This document shows, piece by piece, positions 22,191 to 36,209 of a DNA stretch of 64,000 bases. The stretch is from positions 43,520,055-43,584,054 of the forward strand of contig OY978529.1 of assembly GCA_963854835.1 (NCBI GenBank). The letters are read 5' to 3'. The notes beneath the pieces are model-generated. The model was given only the letters and a program-made list of their open reading frames with translations, ran no database searches and was not told the origin of the DNA. The stretch's first letter is position 1. Each line of letters begins with the position of its first letter. The position numbers and the translations under genes are program-made. Source of the stretch: Megamerina dolium. Taxonomy: Eukaryota; Arthropoda; Insecta; Diptera; Megamerinidae.

Positions 22191-25100
22191 ATGTGGAAGT
22201 TTACGCTGGCATCATTTTGCATACTAAATGCAATTTTAGCCGTACTTGGAGATGGGTAAGTTTGTATTGTATTTATTAGATAGTAGACAGCGCCGGATTT
22301 AGCGTAGGATTTTATATAAAAAATTACTATATTATGCCGTGGTTTAAAAAAATCTAAAAAATCTGTAAAATAGATCTAAAGAACAACATTTCTTGTTGTT
22401 TGTTTCTAGTTAATTGGTAGACTAAATTTTGAGTTTTTTTTTCTTTTAGTTTTGTGTTTGGTATTTCGAAAACAAATAATAAAACTCAAAAATTAATTTT
22501 TATTCATAAGAAAAAAAAAATTTTATTTCATAGAGTAAAAAATATGATTTAAACAATAATTTTTCTTAAAAATCAAAAAAATTAAATTAAAAATTCATAT
22601 TTATTATTTATGAATAAATAATAAATATGAAATTTTTCGCTTCAAATTAAACAGTAAAATAAAAATGTTTGTTGTTTCCCATAGAGGCTTCTACCAGTGT
22701 AATTTTTTTTTTCTTCTTCACGCTTATTTCAACACGTGAGCGTTACAATTCTTCTCTCGAATGGCTCTACCGTGTATGGTTATAACTTGCTCCAATTATT
22801 GCAACTCGCTACACATCATTTGAAATAAACATTTAACAGACCAAGTCTACTATTCCATTTGATAACTTATTACCTAATCCTTTTGGAAGTTTTCCTAAAA
22901 ATAAACGATTTATTAATAAAAAATAAAAAATTTTTACTTTGAAGTTTTTCTCATAATATCAAGATTAAAAAACAATATTTTTTTTTTTAATTTGACGTCT
23001 TTGAGGTTACCTATATGTAAAGTAACAAACCTGCTTCAGTAAATTAAAATAAAGAACATTTTTTAAGGAAACTTAAACATTAATGATTTTTATGGCAGTA
23101 TGAACAATATAATTCATATTTAAAGTATAACGTAAAATTCAAGGTTTATTAATGTATTTTTTTTGTTTGTTTGTTTTTTTTCTTCATCATATCAAAAAAA
23201 AACGTGCACATGATCTACTCATCAGAATCAGTAGGAAATTGATGCATTTTTTGTCGCAGTCAACTTTTACTCACTAGCTCTTGTAACTGCAAGATTTAAA
23301 GTTTCTTAAAAAAAAATTTTAAGCCCAAAATATCTTGAGTTTACGAGATGGAAAGAGCACCTTTCTTTTTCTTTTGCTTTGAATTCATCATCCCATGAGT
23401 TGCGTAATTTCTTTTCTATCGGTAGGGTTTGATATTGGAAAAGAATAATATCAGCACCAAGAGTCTGTAAAAATAATGTAATGAATTGCCCCAGCATCAA
23501 AAGTACACCAGTATTAATTCACATCTATCATAATTTTCGAGTAATAAGTAGTAAAAGTAAAGAATCCTTTTTTCACTTCAAAGTGACAGTCGAGAAATAT
23601 GTCACATTTTTCAGGCAAAATAGGATAGAAAATAATGGTGAATATAGTCCTTCACAAACAATAACATTTTCTTGTATTATTCCTATCTTTAACATTTTTT
23701 TTTTCAAGTTGATTATCGTGTGGCATATTTGGAAATGACCTGTATTCAAAAACTTTTGTAACTTTTCTGTTGGAAGCATGTTTTTCCAGTCTTTTAATAT
23801 ACTTCAGATAAATCAAAAAACAATGTATAGATGATTGCAACTCTAAATTTCTTTAAAACAAAAAGCAACACATTCATGAACATTCCATTTTTAATTTCTA
23901 AATACTCAAGGGCATCGATTTGATAGAATAAACTCTCAAATCATTTCGTTCTTATCAAACTTTAATATATACATAGTATACATATGGTATATGAAATTAG
24001 AAATTTCATACACAGATACCACAAATAATTTGGATTTATTAAAAATCAGTATCAATAAAATAAAATAATAAAAGCTGAGACACAAATTTTCCGCAAATAC
24101 ATTCTGCGTATATCGAATTTGAGTCCGATTGAAGGTCGAATTTAAAATTGATATAATCGGCTGCAAACTCGACACTATTCCACAATATTTCACCTGTTGG
24201 TTCTGAAAATTTTATTATATTAAAAAACAAAAATAAAACTACACAACATACACAAATTGCAATATTAATTAAGCATTGCTATTCGTTCTATCTTAACCGT
24301 AGATTGCTCCTTAAAAAAAGTTAGGAATTCCACCCTTTGGAACATTTTTGTTCCATATGTACATTTCAAGCCGAATTATTTCTTGTTCTTTATTTTATCT
24401 AACAACCAACAAAAACCCATTTAACCATTTTTATACCCTGCATAATGCAATATGCAAGGTATATTCATTTCGGTCAGATGTTTGTGTCCACTTGAAGGAA
24501 TCTCCGGAGATATAGACATAGATATATATTCGTGATCAGCGTCGCTTAAATTTTCGATTTAACGATGTCCGTCTGTCTGTCACCCGGATGGTTCGCACGA
24601 TAACTTGAGTAAATATTGAGCTATTTCGACGAAATTTGGCACAAGTAACCTATGATCCAAGGGTACGGAGAGGATTGATATTGGGCATGATCGGTCAATA
24701 ACCACGCCCACACCAAGCATTCAAAGCGACTAACCTCGGAATTTTCAAAATCTTTAACTTGCTATAACTCACACAATATACCACTTGGGGCAACAATATT
24801 TGGCATATAGAGTTATATTTTACTACTGTATAACTTCGCCAAAAGCGGGTGAGCCACGCCTACTTTTTAGCGTAGCTCTCATACAAAGTGTCTGTACTGC
24901 TTTTAAATTGAAACAGCTGTAACTTCTACAATCTTCCGTCCAGAATAACCATAATTGACACTTAGATTAATATCATAGTCGGAAATAATATGGCAGAAAA
25001 TCAGTGTGCCACGCCCACTGCTTTTTGGGTCTCCCATACAAAGTTGCGGAAATTAAAAAAAATGTTACCGGTTATAACTTGCAAACTATTCAGCGTAGAA

Positions 25101-25974
25101 TAACAAGATTTAAGGTATGGATTAGTATTGTACGAGCAACTAGGCTCATAGGAAATGGGCGCACCACGCCCACTGTTTATCGTAGCCCTCATACAAATAT
25201 TAAATTGAAACACCTGTAACTTCGGCAATCTTCTGTCTAGAATAACCATAATTGACACTTAAATTAATATCGTAGTCGGTAATAATCTGGCAGAAAATCA
25301 GCGTACCACGCCCACTTCTTATTGGGGCTCCCATACAAAGTTGAGGAAATTAAACAAAAATTTTAACCACCATAACTTACAAACAATTCAGAGTAGAACA
25401 ACCAGATTTAAGGTGTGGATTAGTATTGTAAGATCAAATATACCCACAAGAAATGGTCCATCCGCGTCCATTGTTTATAGTGGCTCCCATACAGGATGAC
25501 TGAATTTCTTTTAAATTGAGATAGCTGCAGCTTCTGCAATATTCTGTCTAGAACAATCGTAATTAATACTTAGGTTAATATGGTAGTTGTACATAATCTG
25601 GCAAAAAATCAACATGCCACGACCACTTCTTAATGGGGCTGCCATACAAAGTTGCGAAAATTTTAAAAAATTTAAACCGCTATAACGTACGAACTATTCG
25701 ACGTAGGACAAACAAATTTAAGGTGTGGATTAATATTGAAAAATTAATTGGATTTACAAGAAAGAGGTAAGCCACGCCAACTTTTTATATAGCTCCCATA
25801 CTAAGTCTCGGAATTATCTTAAAAACCTCCTTTAAATTATCCCTTTTAAAACTCTCATAACATACAAAGTACTTTGTCAAAGTCAACCATATTTCGGGTG
25901 TAAATTAGTAGTATATGCAAAAATTGTTTCTCGAAAAGTGGAAATAAAAGAAAAAGGTGGATATTCGAGTCAAC

Positions 25975-26057
<83 letters not shown>

Positions 26058-29000
26058 ACATATGCAGGGTATAATTTGGTCGGCCCCAGCCGACTGTAAG
26101 GAGATTTTTTTTATTTAATGGATATCAAGTATATATTTCTTAAATCAAAATTAGTTACTATTAGTTATTTTGAAGTTCACTAATAAACCTTTTTCATTGG
26201 AACGCATAATGTGCAAATATTGTCAGCATGCTTATCTTTACATTAGCCTTATCACAAATGCAGCAAAACAGAGTAGTCCTCCTATACTTATTTTCACCAG
26301 AGTGATAGCAGTCATTACATCGGCCTCGTTTGACAACTCCCTGCTTCCTGCTTTTCATTGATGACGATGAAACCATATCGTCATGGTTTCTTGTGATTGA
26401 TTGAAGAAGCAATTCTGAAGAACTGTTTCTTGGTGCATAACCCATGCTTGTTCATATAACCATGGGCTAATGCACTACCTAGCTCATGCAAAAAACATTT
26501 ACGTTTGGTGTGTTTTTGCTTCGGCTTCCAGCCTGGACATTTTGCCAGTCTGGAGTTTTTACCCTAGGCTCTGGGACGAAAGTAAAGTTATCCATTGTGA
26601 CATTATGACCATTTAGACCTTCTGTCAAATCGAGAACAACCCGCCCTCCTTGATTTGTTTCTGGGATTCCACTTAATCCTTTTCTTAAATATGGCTGAAT
26701 TCGCCATATATAGCATGTTTCAGTAGAAACAATAAGTGTAAATTTGTCCTCATTGCGTTGTTCACGTTGACTAATTACGTCATCGAAACGAATAGTTTTG
26801 TGTCGTTAGATTAGTTAATTGGTATTAGTTAGGTCTTCCTTGATATAATGGCGCGAAATATTGCACGACCATAGTCAGCTTCAAATAAATCTGCCATATT
26901 TCCATTCTTTGACCTAACCGTAAATGTGGAATATCATACGAGCGCAGTTTACTTATAATGCAATCATATGAAATCATATTTATAAACGCCAGCTAATATC
27001 AACACCCCAAAGTATGCGTGCAACAAATCTGTATCAAGTTTAACATAGTCCTTCTCATCCAAATGCTTTCTATATTTATTTGAATTTTCGATTATAATTT
27101 TTTCGACTTGAGGCGGAAAATATAGCAAAAACGCATCTTTTATATCCGTGACTCGATTCAGCGCATATCTAGTAACGCCTAAATATGCAAATGTGCATGA
27201 TCAGAAAATGACAGAAAATAACTTTCCGTTATTCTTACCAGGACGCATTTCAAACACATTGGATGCATGTAAACGACCGCTTGGAAAAGGCATTGAACTT
27301 CAAACAGTGTCGTCTTTGGACACGTAGAGTGCGTCCTCAGTTTTTTCAGTTTTTCATAGCTGCCTGATAATTTCTCATTCTCACTTTCTTCTAGGACATT
27401 TCCTATTTCTTCTCCAGCCAAATATTTAGGAACCGCACACATTTTTGTTTATTTTCGAATGAAATGCAGTTGAAACCAAATCTATTTGATCGTTTTGCAA
27501 ACTTGCACAAAATAAATTTTCAAGCAAAGTAAAATTGTGAAAGATCTTAGTGCTGTCTTAGTAGGCGAGGAGAAAAATACAAAACGCTTCTATGGGAATG
27601 TGTCTGGAACTGATATTATGTTTATTGTTTTAGACTACGCCAAACGATTTTGAATAAACAATATGCAGAATTCGAATAATTGGAGTAAATTTGTAGTATA
27701 TTCCAATAAATTCATAAACCCTGAAATCGGATTTTGCATACTGGATAAGTTTATAACCGAAATGTGCAATGGAACATTTTTGTACCGTAGGATGGAATTA
27801 TGAAGTTTTGAAATTATAACAAAACTTTGCAATGACTAACAAAGGAATAAAGTGTAAAGGATCGATTAACGGTTAATTGAAATATTGTATAACATTTTTT
27901 TTTATAAATTTTATTTGCCTAATATACCATATGAAAGTATCGATTTTTAATGAAAATAAAACGCTTAATTTAAAGTGTAAAGATAAAAATATTTTATTCA
28001 AAGTATTGGCCATCGCTTTCTGCACATATTGATCACCTTCCAGGCAATTTGTGGATATCATGTCAAAAAAATTGATCGTCTTTTGATAAAAACCATTCAG
28101 AGACCCAATTTTCCAGTTCTTCAGATGTTTTGAACTGCTGTTCCTTAAGTGCGTGACCCAGTATTAACAATTTCACCAGGTTTCAACACCTTTCTCACCC
28201 CATCAAATACACAGCATCCTCTTCCTTCCAAAGCAATCCGGTCTTGCGGTCGCTGTTGATGGTTGTGCTCGTGAAACCCATGATTTTTTGCGTTTTGCTT
28301 CTGAAGCAAAATTTCACAAGAGTTTTTTCGGTGTTCCATCTGTCGCTCAATCAATTCATGTGGGACCCATTTTCCACTATTTGGGATTTTCCCCATAGCT
28401 TTTAAATGGTCTCAAATTGGTTTTTGTGTAGCATTTAACATTTCTCCCATTTGTTGTTGACTTAAAGTGTCATCCTCGTCCAACAATGCTTGCAATTCGG
28501 TCTTCCACGTTCTTCCTTTCCGAATTCGAATCTGTGTTACCGATAATTTAATATTTCTACACTTGGTAAAAATACACTTTTTTCACATTTTCTATATTTT
28601 GCTATTGGTAATTAATACTTGTTTTTACGAAATCGTATTTATATATCATCATATTATTGTTTTAATTTAAACTGGTTATTTGGATTTTTGTAGAAAACAT
28701 CTAGGTAATCGATTATATAATTATAATTGTTCCTACTTGAAATAGGTACAGATTAATTAAAATTTAATGATTCTTTTTTTTCTAAGCAGTTAATTTAAAA
28801 CGTACAAGCAAGTGAGGTTAGTTTATTGTGGCTACACACTCTCTGAGAGGACACATTTAGGCGAGAAATGCCCATTGTGATACCACCGAGCTTTTCTTCC
28901 AATAATGTTGTGTGTGTTAAATTTGGACAGCATTAGAAGGGACCTACTTATATTAGCCGGTTCCGAACGGCAGAATCCTTGTGACATCACTTTAACTTAG

Positions 29001-32000
29001 TTTTTGTCACAGAGCTCTTTTAAGCAACAATTTTGGCAAATTGATGCTGCCGAAAAATTGCCAATTCTTGCCGTCAGATCAGAATTCCAACGCACTAACC
29101 ACTGAGCTACGGATTTTTTAAATATAAATTAATTTTTCTTATTCCTAAAATCACCTTCTTTTCTTTTAAAAAATCCTAAACAAATTTCAACTTAGATAAT
29201 ATTTACATTTTCAGAAAATACACCGTAGTTGGGCCTGGTACAATACATTCTGACCGAAAATATAATGTGGCCGTAGGTGTTTATCTAACTAAAGAACCAT
29301 GTCAACTGAAAGTCGGCATCACTGGGCCATCATATAATGAGACAAAAACTGTTACTTTGCAAGGAGATGAAATTAAAAATGTCGAATTTGATGTACCTGT
29401 ATTGGAAAAAGGTGTATACAATCTAACAGCAGAAGGCGTAACGGGCATTACCTTCAAAAATACCACCGAACTGAATTATGAAAATTTTAAACCTCACACT
29501 GAGATTCAAACCGACAAAGGAGCTTACAAACCGGGTGATGTAATCAACTTTCGTGTGTTGTTCCTGGATGAAAATTTGATACCAGCTAAACCACCAGCAG
29601 ACACTATAATTTATTTCGAGGTAATCTACATTTTGATGCTGGTTTATCGGAGTTTTATTTTTCAATATTGATTCATTTAATATTTTAGGATGGGAAGCGA
29701 AATCGTATCAAAGAAATTAAAAATATTGAAGTCATCAAAGGTGTTTACACCGGTAGCTTCAAGCTTTCTGAATATCCAGTTTTGGGAGATTGGATAATTG
29801 CAGTGAATACGGGTGAAGAATACCCGCCCGCAGTATATTTTGACGTTTCTAAATATGTTTTGCCAAAATATAATGTGAAAGTAGAGGCTACCGAAAAAGT
29901 ATCTGTCAAAGATGGTGATATGCAAGTTGTAGTTAGATCAAAGTAAGCTATATTAAATACATGCCCACATACTTCTAAATTTGCAAATATATTATAGCTA
30001 TACGTATGGAGAACCAGTAAACGGCAAGGTTACTCTTCTTCTTGGAATAAATCCAGGTTCCAGGATCTTTTATGATTCAAATGAGCGAGAAGTTGCACAA
30101 ACAGATCCGCCCATTCTAATTAAAACGACCAATATGGTTAATGGCAAGGCTAAATTCGATCTAAATGTAAAGGAATATGAATCCTACTTGGTACATAAAA
30201 CCTATCCGTATTATTTTTCTATTACGGCTACTGTTGAAGAGAATTTTACTGGGGTTAAGGTCAATAGTACTACTGGAACTATGTTATACCCATATCGTTA
30301 TGCTATGAGGTGTGCCAGCGAAGAGATCTGTTACCAGTTCCATCCGAATAAGGAATCAAATGTGACAATTCACATTTCACACGTTGACGGAACGAGCTTA
30401 AAAGATACAAAGTCAATAGTAAAACTGATTTACACTGAGCACCTTACAAAATATAGGGGTTATGGTGAAAATAAGGATGCCAAAAATGAAAATAAAGAGT
30501 TCGTATTTGAGAGTCACATGAACGAAACTGGAATGGCAGATTTCAAAGTTTCACTGCCCGAATTAACAGATTATGAAAATTATACTCATGCCTACAAAAT
30601 GCGCGTAGAATACGCTGACGAAGTTATGAATTTGAGTCAAGTAAGGCAATTTAGGAAACCGAAATATTTGAATAATATAGAAACACCGAAGGAGCCAACA
30701 AATTATTTTAGAGCAAATGTTCAATACGAAAATAAAGAGTATACGTAAGTGTTTTCGCAAAATAGTAAAAGAGTTATCTACAGTTCACTCACGGTATGGT
30801 ACATATTTATAGATACAAATTGGGCGATGAAACTACAGTAACGCTAAATTCAAGTACACCCATACCATATTTTGTATATGTTTTAGTAGGACGTGGTAAT
30901 ATATTGCACACTGAACGTATTGTTTTGCCAGATCAGCCAAAAATATACAACTTCACGTTCACAACAACATTTGCGATGGCACCTTCAGGTCGAATCTATT
31001 TCCACTATATAGATCAGCTCGGCGAATTGCATTTCGCTGAGACACACTTCAATGTAAAGATGGAGTTACAAAACCAGGTACTAAACAGAGTATATTTTTA
31101 AATTTCTTAGACCAACTATTTAGGGTTTGTTTAACTCTAGATCGAAATCACATCTACGGATAAGGTAAAGCCCGGTGAGAAAGTTGCACTCCATATTAAA
31201 ACTGCGCCAAACTCCTTTGTGGGACTATCAGCAGTAGACCAAAGTGTTTTGCTTTTCAAAGATAACAACGAGATAGAGGAAGGTAGCTTGAAATGGCGGC
31301 TAGGATTATTTTCTACATATACTCGTCCGCAGGGAGGTTTTTCACCATATCCAGGAGAAATAGCTGGGTTAGTTACGTTGACCAATGCCGATTATTTGTA
31401 CAACAGAACTCAACCAGATCCCGAAAGTAAGTCCTTATCTCTTACATTAATTAGACAGATTTCGTGTAATTTAAATCTATATTCAGTGACCTCATTTTTT
31501 GACATGTCTGGAATTGTGCAAGAAACGGTCTCAGTTCATTCTATTGGTGTAATAAAAAGTGCCATTGCGGTTAGAAAAGATTTCTCAGAGACATGGATTT
31601 TCGACAATATCAACAAGTAAATAATATTTTTGAGAATCTGCATGATACAGAATATCACTTACAATTTCATTTGTTATATTAGCACCGAAACAGAAGAATT
31701 TACCTGGTCAAAGGTAATACCAGATACTATCACTTCATGGGTATTGAAAGGATTCTCTGTAAATGAGGAAAAAGGACTTGGAGTTACAAAAGAGGCCACA
31801 AAGATTAAGACTTTTCAACCGTTCTTCATTTCAATTCGATTGCCGTACTCAGTGAAGAGAGGTTGTTCATTTTCGTACTTAATGTCAAATATGAGGAAAT
31901 TTTAATTTTCTCTTCTTCTTCTACTTTCAGGTGAGGTTATTAATGTACCTGCTTTGGTGTTCAACTACTTGGACAAAGACCTTGACGTGGAAGTTGTCTT

Positions 32001-34231
32001 GGATAATACTGATAATGAATATGAATTCACTGATGTTACCAATGAAATTATAAATGAGCCAAAACGATCGAAAACTATTCGCGTGGCCTCAAATTCAGCA
32101 ACGGGAGTTTCATTTATGATACGGCCTAAAATTATTGGAAACATCATGTTGAAATTCACTGCAATTTCTCCCATTGCTGGAGATGCAATTCATAAAACAT
32201 TAAAAGTCGTTGCGGAAGGCGTTACCGAATACGCTAATCGCGCATATTTAGTTAATCTAAAAGATTCGTCTGAATTTAAAGAATCATTTGAGTTAAAATT
32301 GCCAAATCAAATTGTTCCTCATTCACAACATGTCGAGTTTGCAGTTGTTGGTGATTTACTAGGTCCCGTCCTGCTTAACATAGAAAATTTAATACGGATG
32401 CCTACAGGCTGTGGAGAACAGACTACGTCACAACTGGTATTTAATTATGTGGTATTGGAATATTTAAAGGTACGTTCGTTTCTAGTCTTCTCCGTGTGTA
32501 TTTAATCAATTCGAAATTTTTACAGAATACCAATAATTTTAAACCGGCAATTGAAATGAAAATCAAACATAATTTAGAAACTGGTTACCAGAATATTCTT
32601 AACTATCGTCACGATGATGGTGCTTTCAGTTCATTTGGGCCATCCACAAAAGAGGATAAACCTATTAACGGCTCCACTTGGTTAACTGCATATATTGTAC
32701 GTAACCTTCAGAAATCGAAAAAATATGTGGACATCAATGACAAAATACTGGAGGAAGGGCTAAGTTATTTAGCAAATAGTCAAGCAGAAAATGGTTCTTT
32801 CATTGAGAAGGGAGACTACTTTTATTCATCGCAGAAGGATCATATCGTATTAACTGCCAATGTTTTGTTGGCATTCTTGGAAAATAAGGTATGTATGGAT
32901 CCTTAACTAAATGAACTTATAAATTTGTATCGCTTTCGTAATCGGCAGCAGAAAATCAAATTTTTATCATAATTTTGGATTTTTTATGTTCTCTTTCCAC
33001 AGACCCTTTCTGCAAAGTATCAAACCAATATTGATAATGGTTTCAAATACATTTTGGAAAACATCGAGAAAGCTGAAAATGTATATGTAAAGGTATTGGC
33101 TACTTATACTCTCCACATAGCAGAGCATCCGTCGTCCAAAGACATCATCTCAAGCCTAGAAGGTTTGGCTAAAACCGAGGATGATCGTATGTGGTGGTCA
33201 AAAACTGAAAATAAACGGGATGTGTGGTGGCGCTGGGCATATAGCAATGATGTCGAAATTACTTCATACATGCTACTACTTTTATTAGACAACCCATCGG
33301 AGACAACGGATAGTGTTTTGCCAATTATAAGATGGTTGGTGGCACAACGTAATAGTTATGGTGGATTTAGCTCAACACAAGATACAGTCGTAGGTCTACA
33401 AGCTTTAACTAAATTTGTGCAGAAATCTGGATACGAAGCTGCCGATATGGAGATTAATGTGATTTCGAAAACAGGCGATAAAATACACCAGGAAACTATT
33501 ACCACGAATAACGATAACGCTTTACTTATGCAAAGCGTTGAGGTGAGAAGAAATGCCAAACCCACTCGTACTCGTATCTCGTTAAATAAATAAATATCAT
33601 ATATACATATTTATTGTTACAGCTCCCGGCAAAAACAACCGCTATCGATTTTCACACCAAAGGCAAAGGTGCAGCTTTAGTACAGATCTCTTATCAATAC
33701 AATGTGATCGAAAGCGAAGAGAAACCGACATTTACCATTAAATCTATTGTAAATAAGGATGTGCCGCCTTTCAAATTAGATCTAATTGTCTGTGTAGATT
33801 ATGCCGGTGCAAATGAGGCTTCCAATATGGCCGTATTGGAGGTATCCATGCCATCAGGATATATTGTGGATACAGATAATTTTGAAAATATATTGAGTGT
33901 GAACAGAGTCCGAGTAAGTTAAATGAATTACTTCATAGATTCCCACAATTGACACTATTTCTATTTAATTTAGCATGTCGAAACCAAGAATTCTGAATCC
34001 GTTCTAGTCATCTATTTTGAAAGCCTGCATAAAAACGAAAAGCAATGTTTGCCAGTAGAGGCGTTCAAATCATTCCCTGTCGCTAAGCAAAAACCAGCTT
34101 CCGTTGTTGTATACGATTACTATGATCCAACAAAGAAGGCAACAGATTATTATGAAGTTGAATCAAAACTTTGTGACTTGTGTGACTATGATGAGGATAA
34201 AGACTGCAAAAAGCATTGCGAACAGATATAA
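22191..34231 (+). CDS. Tep: TEP copy B, intact thioester-containing complement-like protein, 1440 aa
   Basis: Thirteen exons, all GT-AG: 22191-22255, 29215-29620, 29689-29942, 29998-30744, 30813-31077, 31141-31426, 31487-31616, 31683-31861, 31931-32469, 32526-32888, 33003-33542, 33623-33913, 33974-34231. They sum to 4323 nt, exactly 1440 codons plus TAA. Signal peptide [22 protein letters not shown]1 begins [11 protein letters not shown] domains run through exons 2-6; exon 7 (residues about 675-717) is the bait region; the thioester GCGEQ is residues 937-941 (32407-32421); the TED helical repeats fill exons 9-11; exon 13 ends in the cysteine cluster CDLCDY...CKKHC seen in Drosophila TEPs. Secreted alpha2-macroglobulin/C3 family members act in hemolymph as opsonins or protease traps. 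Size and order fit Tep2. AATAAA is at 34275-34280. Intron 1 is 6.96 kb and full of transposon relics. Confidence 0.93.
22256..24432. other. TEP B intron 1, shared part, with antisense open frames
   Basis: AT-rich intron, alignable with units C (36275-38189) and partly D (48877-50940). Minus-strand frames at 23306-23500 and 24039-24230 have partly kept counterparts in C (37228-37437) and weakly in D. They do not match any family I recognise and may be relics of a gene or transposon trapped before the duplication. Confidence 0.45.
24433..26103 (-). mobile_element. Repeat family X, copy 2
   Basis: Reverse orientation: starts ATACCCTGCATAATGC and ends CCAGCCGACTGTAAGGAG. ATTTTT lies on both sides, the complement of the AAAAAT next to copy 1. 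Internal CCACGCCC modules repeat about every 150 bp. A (TA)n array of roughly 75 bp lies near the CCGACTGTAAGG end. Confidence 0.8.
25979..26055. repeat. (TA)n microsatellite inside X copy 2
   Basis: About 38 uninterrupted TA units just inside the element end. Confidence 0.9.
26150..27450 (-). pseudogene. piggyBac-like transposase relic
   Basis: Minus-strand fragments in several frames, from N- to C-terminus: an N-terminal region with ATG at 27442; a stretch with LYFPPQVEKII and LHAYFGVLILAGVYKYDF (about 26970-27180); GGRVVLDLTEGLNGHNVTMDNF at 26580-26650, the conserved piggyBac block holding the last catalytic Asp; and a C-terminal cysteine-rich tail (26194-26445, with CNDCYH, CCICDK). Frameshifts and stops make it dead. 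The element termini were not found. Confidence 0.8.
27451..27890. other. Intronic DNA between piggyBac and mariner relics
   Basis: AT-rich; nothing recognisable. Confidence 0.5.
27890..28560 (-). pseudogene. mariner transposase relic, catalytic core deleted
   Basis: Minus strand: TELQALLDEDDTLSQQQMGE and GKIPNSGKWVPHEL (the second helix-turn-helix and the WVPHEL signature of mariner), then KNSCEILLQKQ, then LKPGEIVNTG. The frame jumps straight to a C-terminal piece (HALKEQQFKTSEELENW, FLSKDDQFF). The segment that should hold most of the DD34D triad is missing and there are frameshifts. Confidence 0.8.
28561..28856. other. TEP B intron 1, segment shared with unit D
   Basis: About 28570-28720 aligns with 53520-53720 in unit D (GGTTATTTGGATTTTTGTAG and ACATCTAGGTAATC), so it is old intron sequence rather than part of the mariner relic. 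Confidence 0.6.
28857..29113 (-). repeat. Degenerate SINE just upstream of TEP B exon 2
   Basis: Minus orientation, with the GGACCTACTTAT and GTTCCGAACGGCAGAA body and the CACTAACCACTGAGCTACGG head. It lies 102 bp before exon 2 of copy B; copies C and D lack it at this site. Confidence 0.75.
31487..31616 (+). other. Hypervariable bait exon of TEP copy B
   Basis: 130 nt. The variable part reads MTSFFDMSGIVQETVSVHSI; the conserved end is [19 protein letters not shown]. The variable part has no resemblance to copies C or D, while both flanking exons do. Confidence 0.85.
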
Positions 34232-36143
34232 GGAGCCTCTTCATACATGTAATATTTTTCATTCAAGAAATGTTAATAAATGTGAATAACTAATGGATAC
34301 GTGCTCAAGTTGACTATTTCTTATTAAATGTAGCACTTACATTAGTTTGTACCTTGTTCAATTGTTAGCGCGTTGGGCTTCTGATCTAGAGCTCATGGGT
34401 TCAATTCCGGGCAGAAGCACAACTTTCATATCGAAAAGATTTTTATTCCATTTGCTGACAAACAATTGGCAATTCTTCCGACAATAACATGACATGAAAT
34501 CACTTCTAAAAGAATTCTGAGACAAAGCTAATATAAGTTGGTACCTTTATCTGGAGTATATAAATCGTCCAGTTAGTACGACAAAGCGTATGTAATTTAT
34601 AGTTATGTCATTTTAAAGAAAAAGGAGAGTTCCATTGCAAAGGATAACTTTGGAGATGGAATATAGTACAATATCTTTAACAAAGTACGGCATTTACAGA
34701 GAGGAATTTTGATGCTCTCGTTTTAAAGTAAGTGTATAGAAGTAAATCAAAAAAACAGATTTTTGAAATCTACAATCTTCTTAATTTTATCCTAACTGCA
34801 TCAACTTGTAAATATTTTTATTGTATATTGTAACAATAATTAAAATATTTGTTAAAGGATGTTGTTTTGCTTTAAAAAATAAAAAACTTGTACTCAACCA
34901 GGGGGTTAATAATTTTGACACTGCCTGAACAGATTTTGACACTCCTCCTATATTTATATTACGACATATAGTAATTCTAATGCTACCTAAACTTGTTTTG
35001 GCATATCCAGTGTATGATGAACATATATTACAATAACAATTGAAAAAATTTAGACTGTGAAGTCAGCCAGTTTGGAAAAGATAGCATAAATTATAGATAG
35101 TTAATACAAGGTGTTATATTGAAGTTTGAATATTATATTGTTAAATACTTGTTGGTTTATCTTATAGTTTAGTAACACGGTGTAACGGTACATAACCATC
35201 TAACCAGTTTTCAATAGTTAATCAGTCATTCTTCGTACATCATTTATCATGAACATTTTAATGCGATTATAATATTGTCACTTGTTTTCCATCGCCAATT
35301 TAATCGATCAAGGTTATATTGTGAACACCTAATCTGCGAATATTGTCTTGTAGGACGATAAAGTCACGCAGATTCGCCAAAAATAATCTACAATTTGGAC
35401 AATTTCTAATCACTATAGTTATATATGTTTTTAATTGCAAATTTTCTTCCAAGATGGCCTTATATGCCAACTTTTGATTAATAACATATTATAACAAAAA
35501 ATGTGTCTTTTGTTCTGCTTCCGGGTGCGCTTTAGGTCAATTCTGTGAAGAAAGCATGGAACTCGAATTTGTTTTCAAATTGTTTAGGGCGTTGAGTTTC
35601 GGAGAAAATTACAATTAGAACTCGTTACCTAATGTTGCACTAAATTATAGTGTTAAGTACCCAGTTTGATCGAAAATATCGACAAACAAACAAAATTTAT
35701 GTATTAAATCACATTTCTAAACAGATTAATTTTTTTTTACATGACCGGGGGGCCACCTACCGGCCACGTACGAAACCGTTAGCCATAACCAAATATACAA
35801 GTGGATGTATGCGAGATCACATAAAACAGAGTTTTCCACTGCGAAGATAAGATTGCGGGATACAAAACCGTGCTGTAGAGTGTAATTTCACTTTTTTTTA
35901 TTACGAATGCGAATCCGGGCTTTTCATGTACAAAAATTCATATTGTGCATACACATCACAATCAAATATGAATGGTTATCAGTCAAAATTAATTCTTTAA
36001 ACAATATTATTCTAATTAAGATAAGCTCTCCTACTTCAAGCTTAAATAGTTTACATGTAGTTGATTAGGCGTACACACGGGCACATTCGTATGTTAACAA
36101 TTTATGACAGAATTTGTACAGAAATAAGTATACCTAAAAAATA

Positions 36144-36181
36144 GTCATCAGTTAAGTATTGGCTGCGAACGCCGGTGGTAC
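36144..36181 (+). promoter_or_regulatory. Putative core promoter of TEP copy C (Inr)
   Basis: TCAGTT with A+1 at 36150, 60 bp before the ATG, in the same context as copy B. Confidence 0.4.
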
Positions 36182-36209
36182 TTATCGTATAAGTATAGCC
36201 TCTATTGAA

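Larger units (their letters stand above)
18945..34280 (+). repeat. TEP tandem unit 1 (spacer plus copy B), about 15.3 kb
   Basis: From the poly(A) signal of copy A to that of copy B. The order of 3' SINE relic, promoter and signal exon, long intron, exons 2-13 repeats in the next units. This unit is lengthened by two X elements and by piggyBac and mariner relics. Confidence 0.85.
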
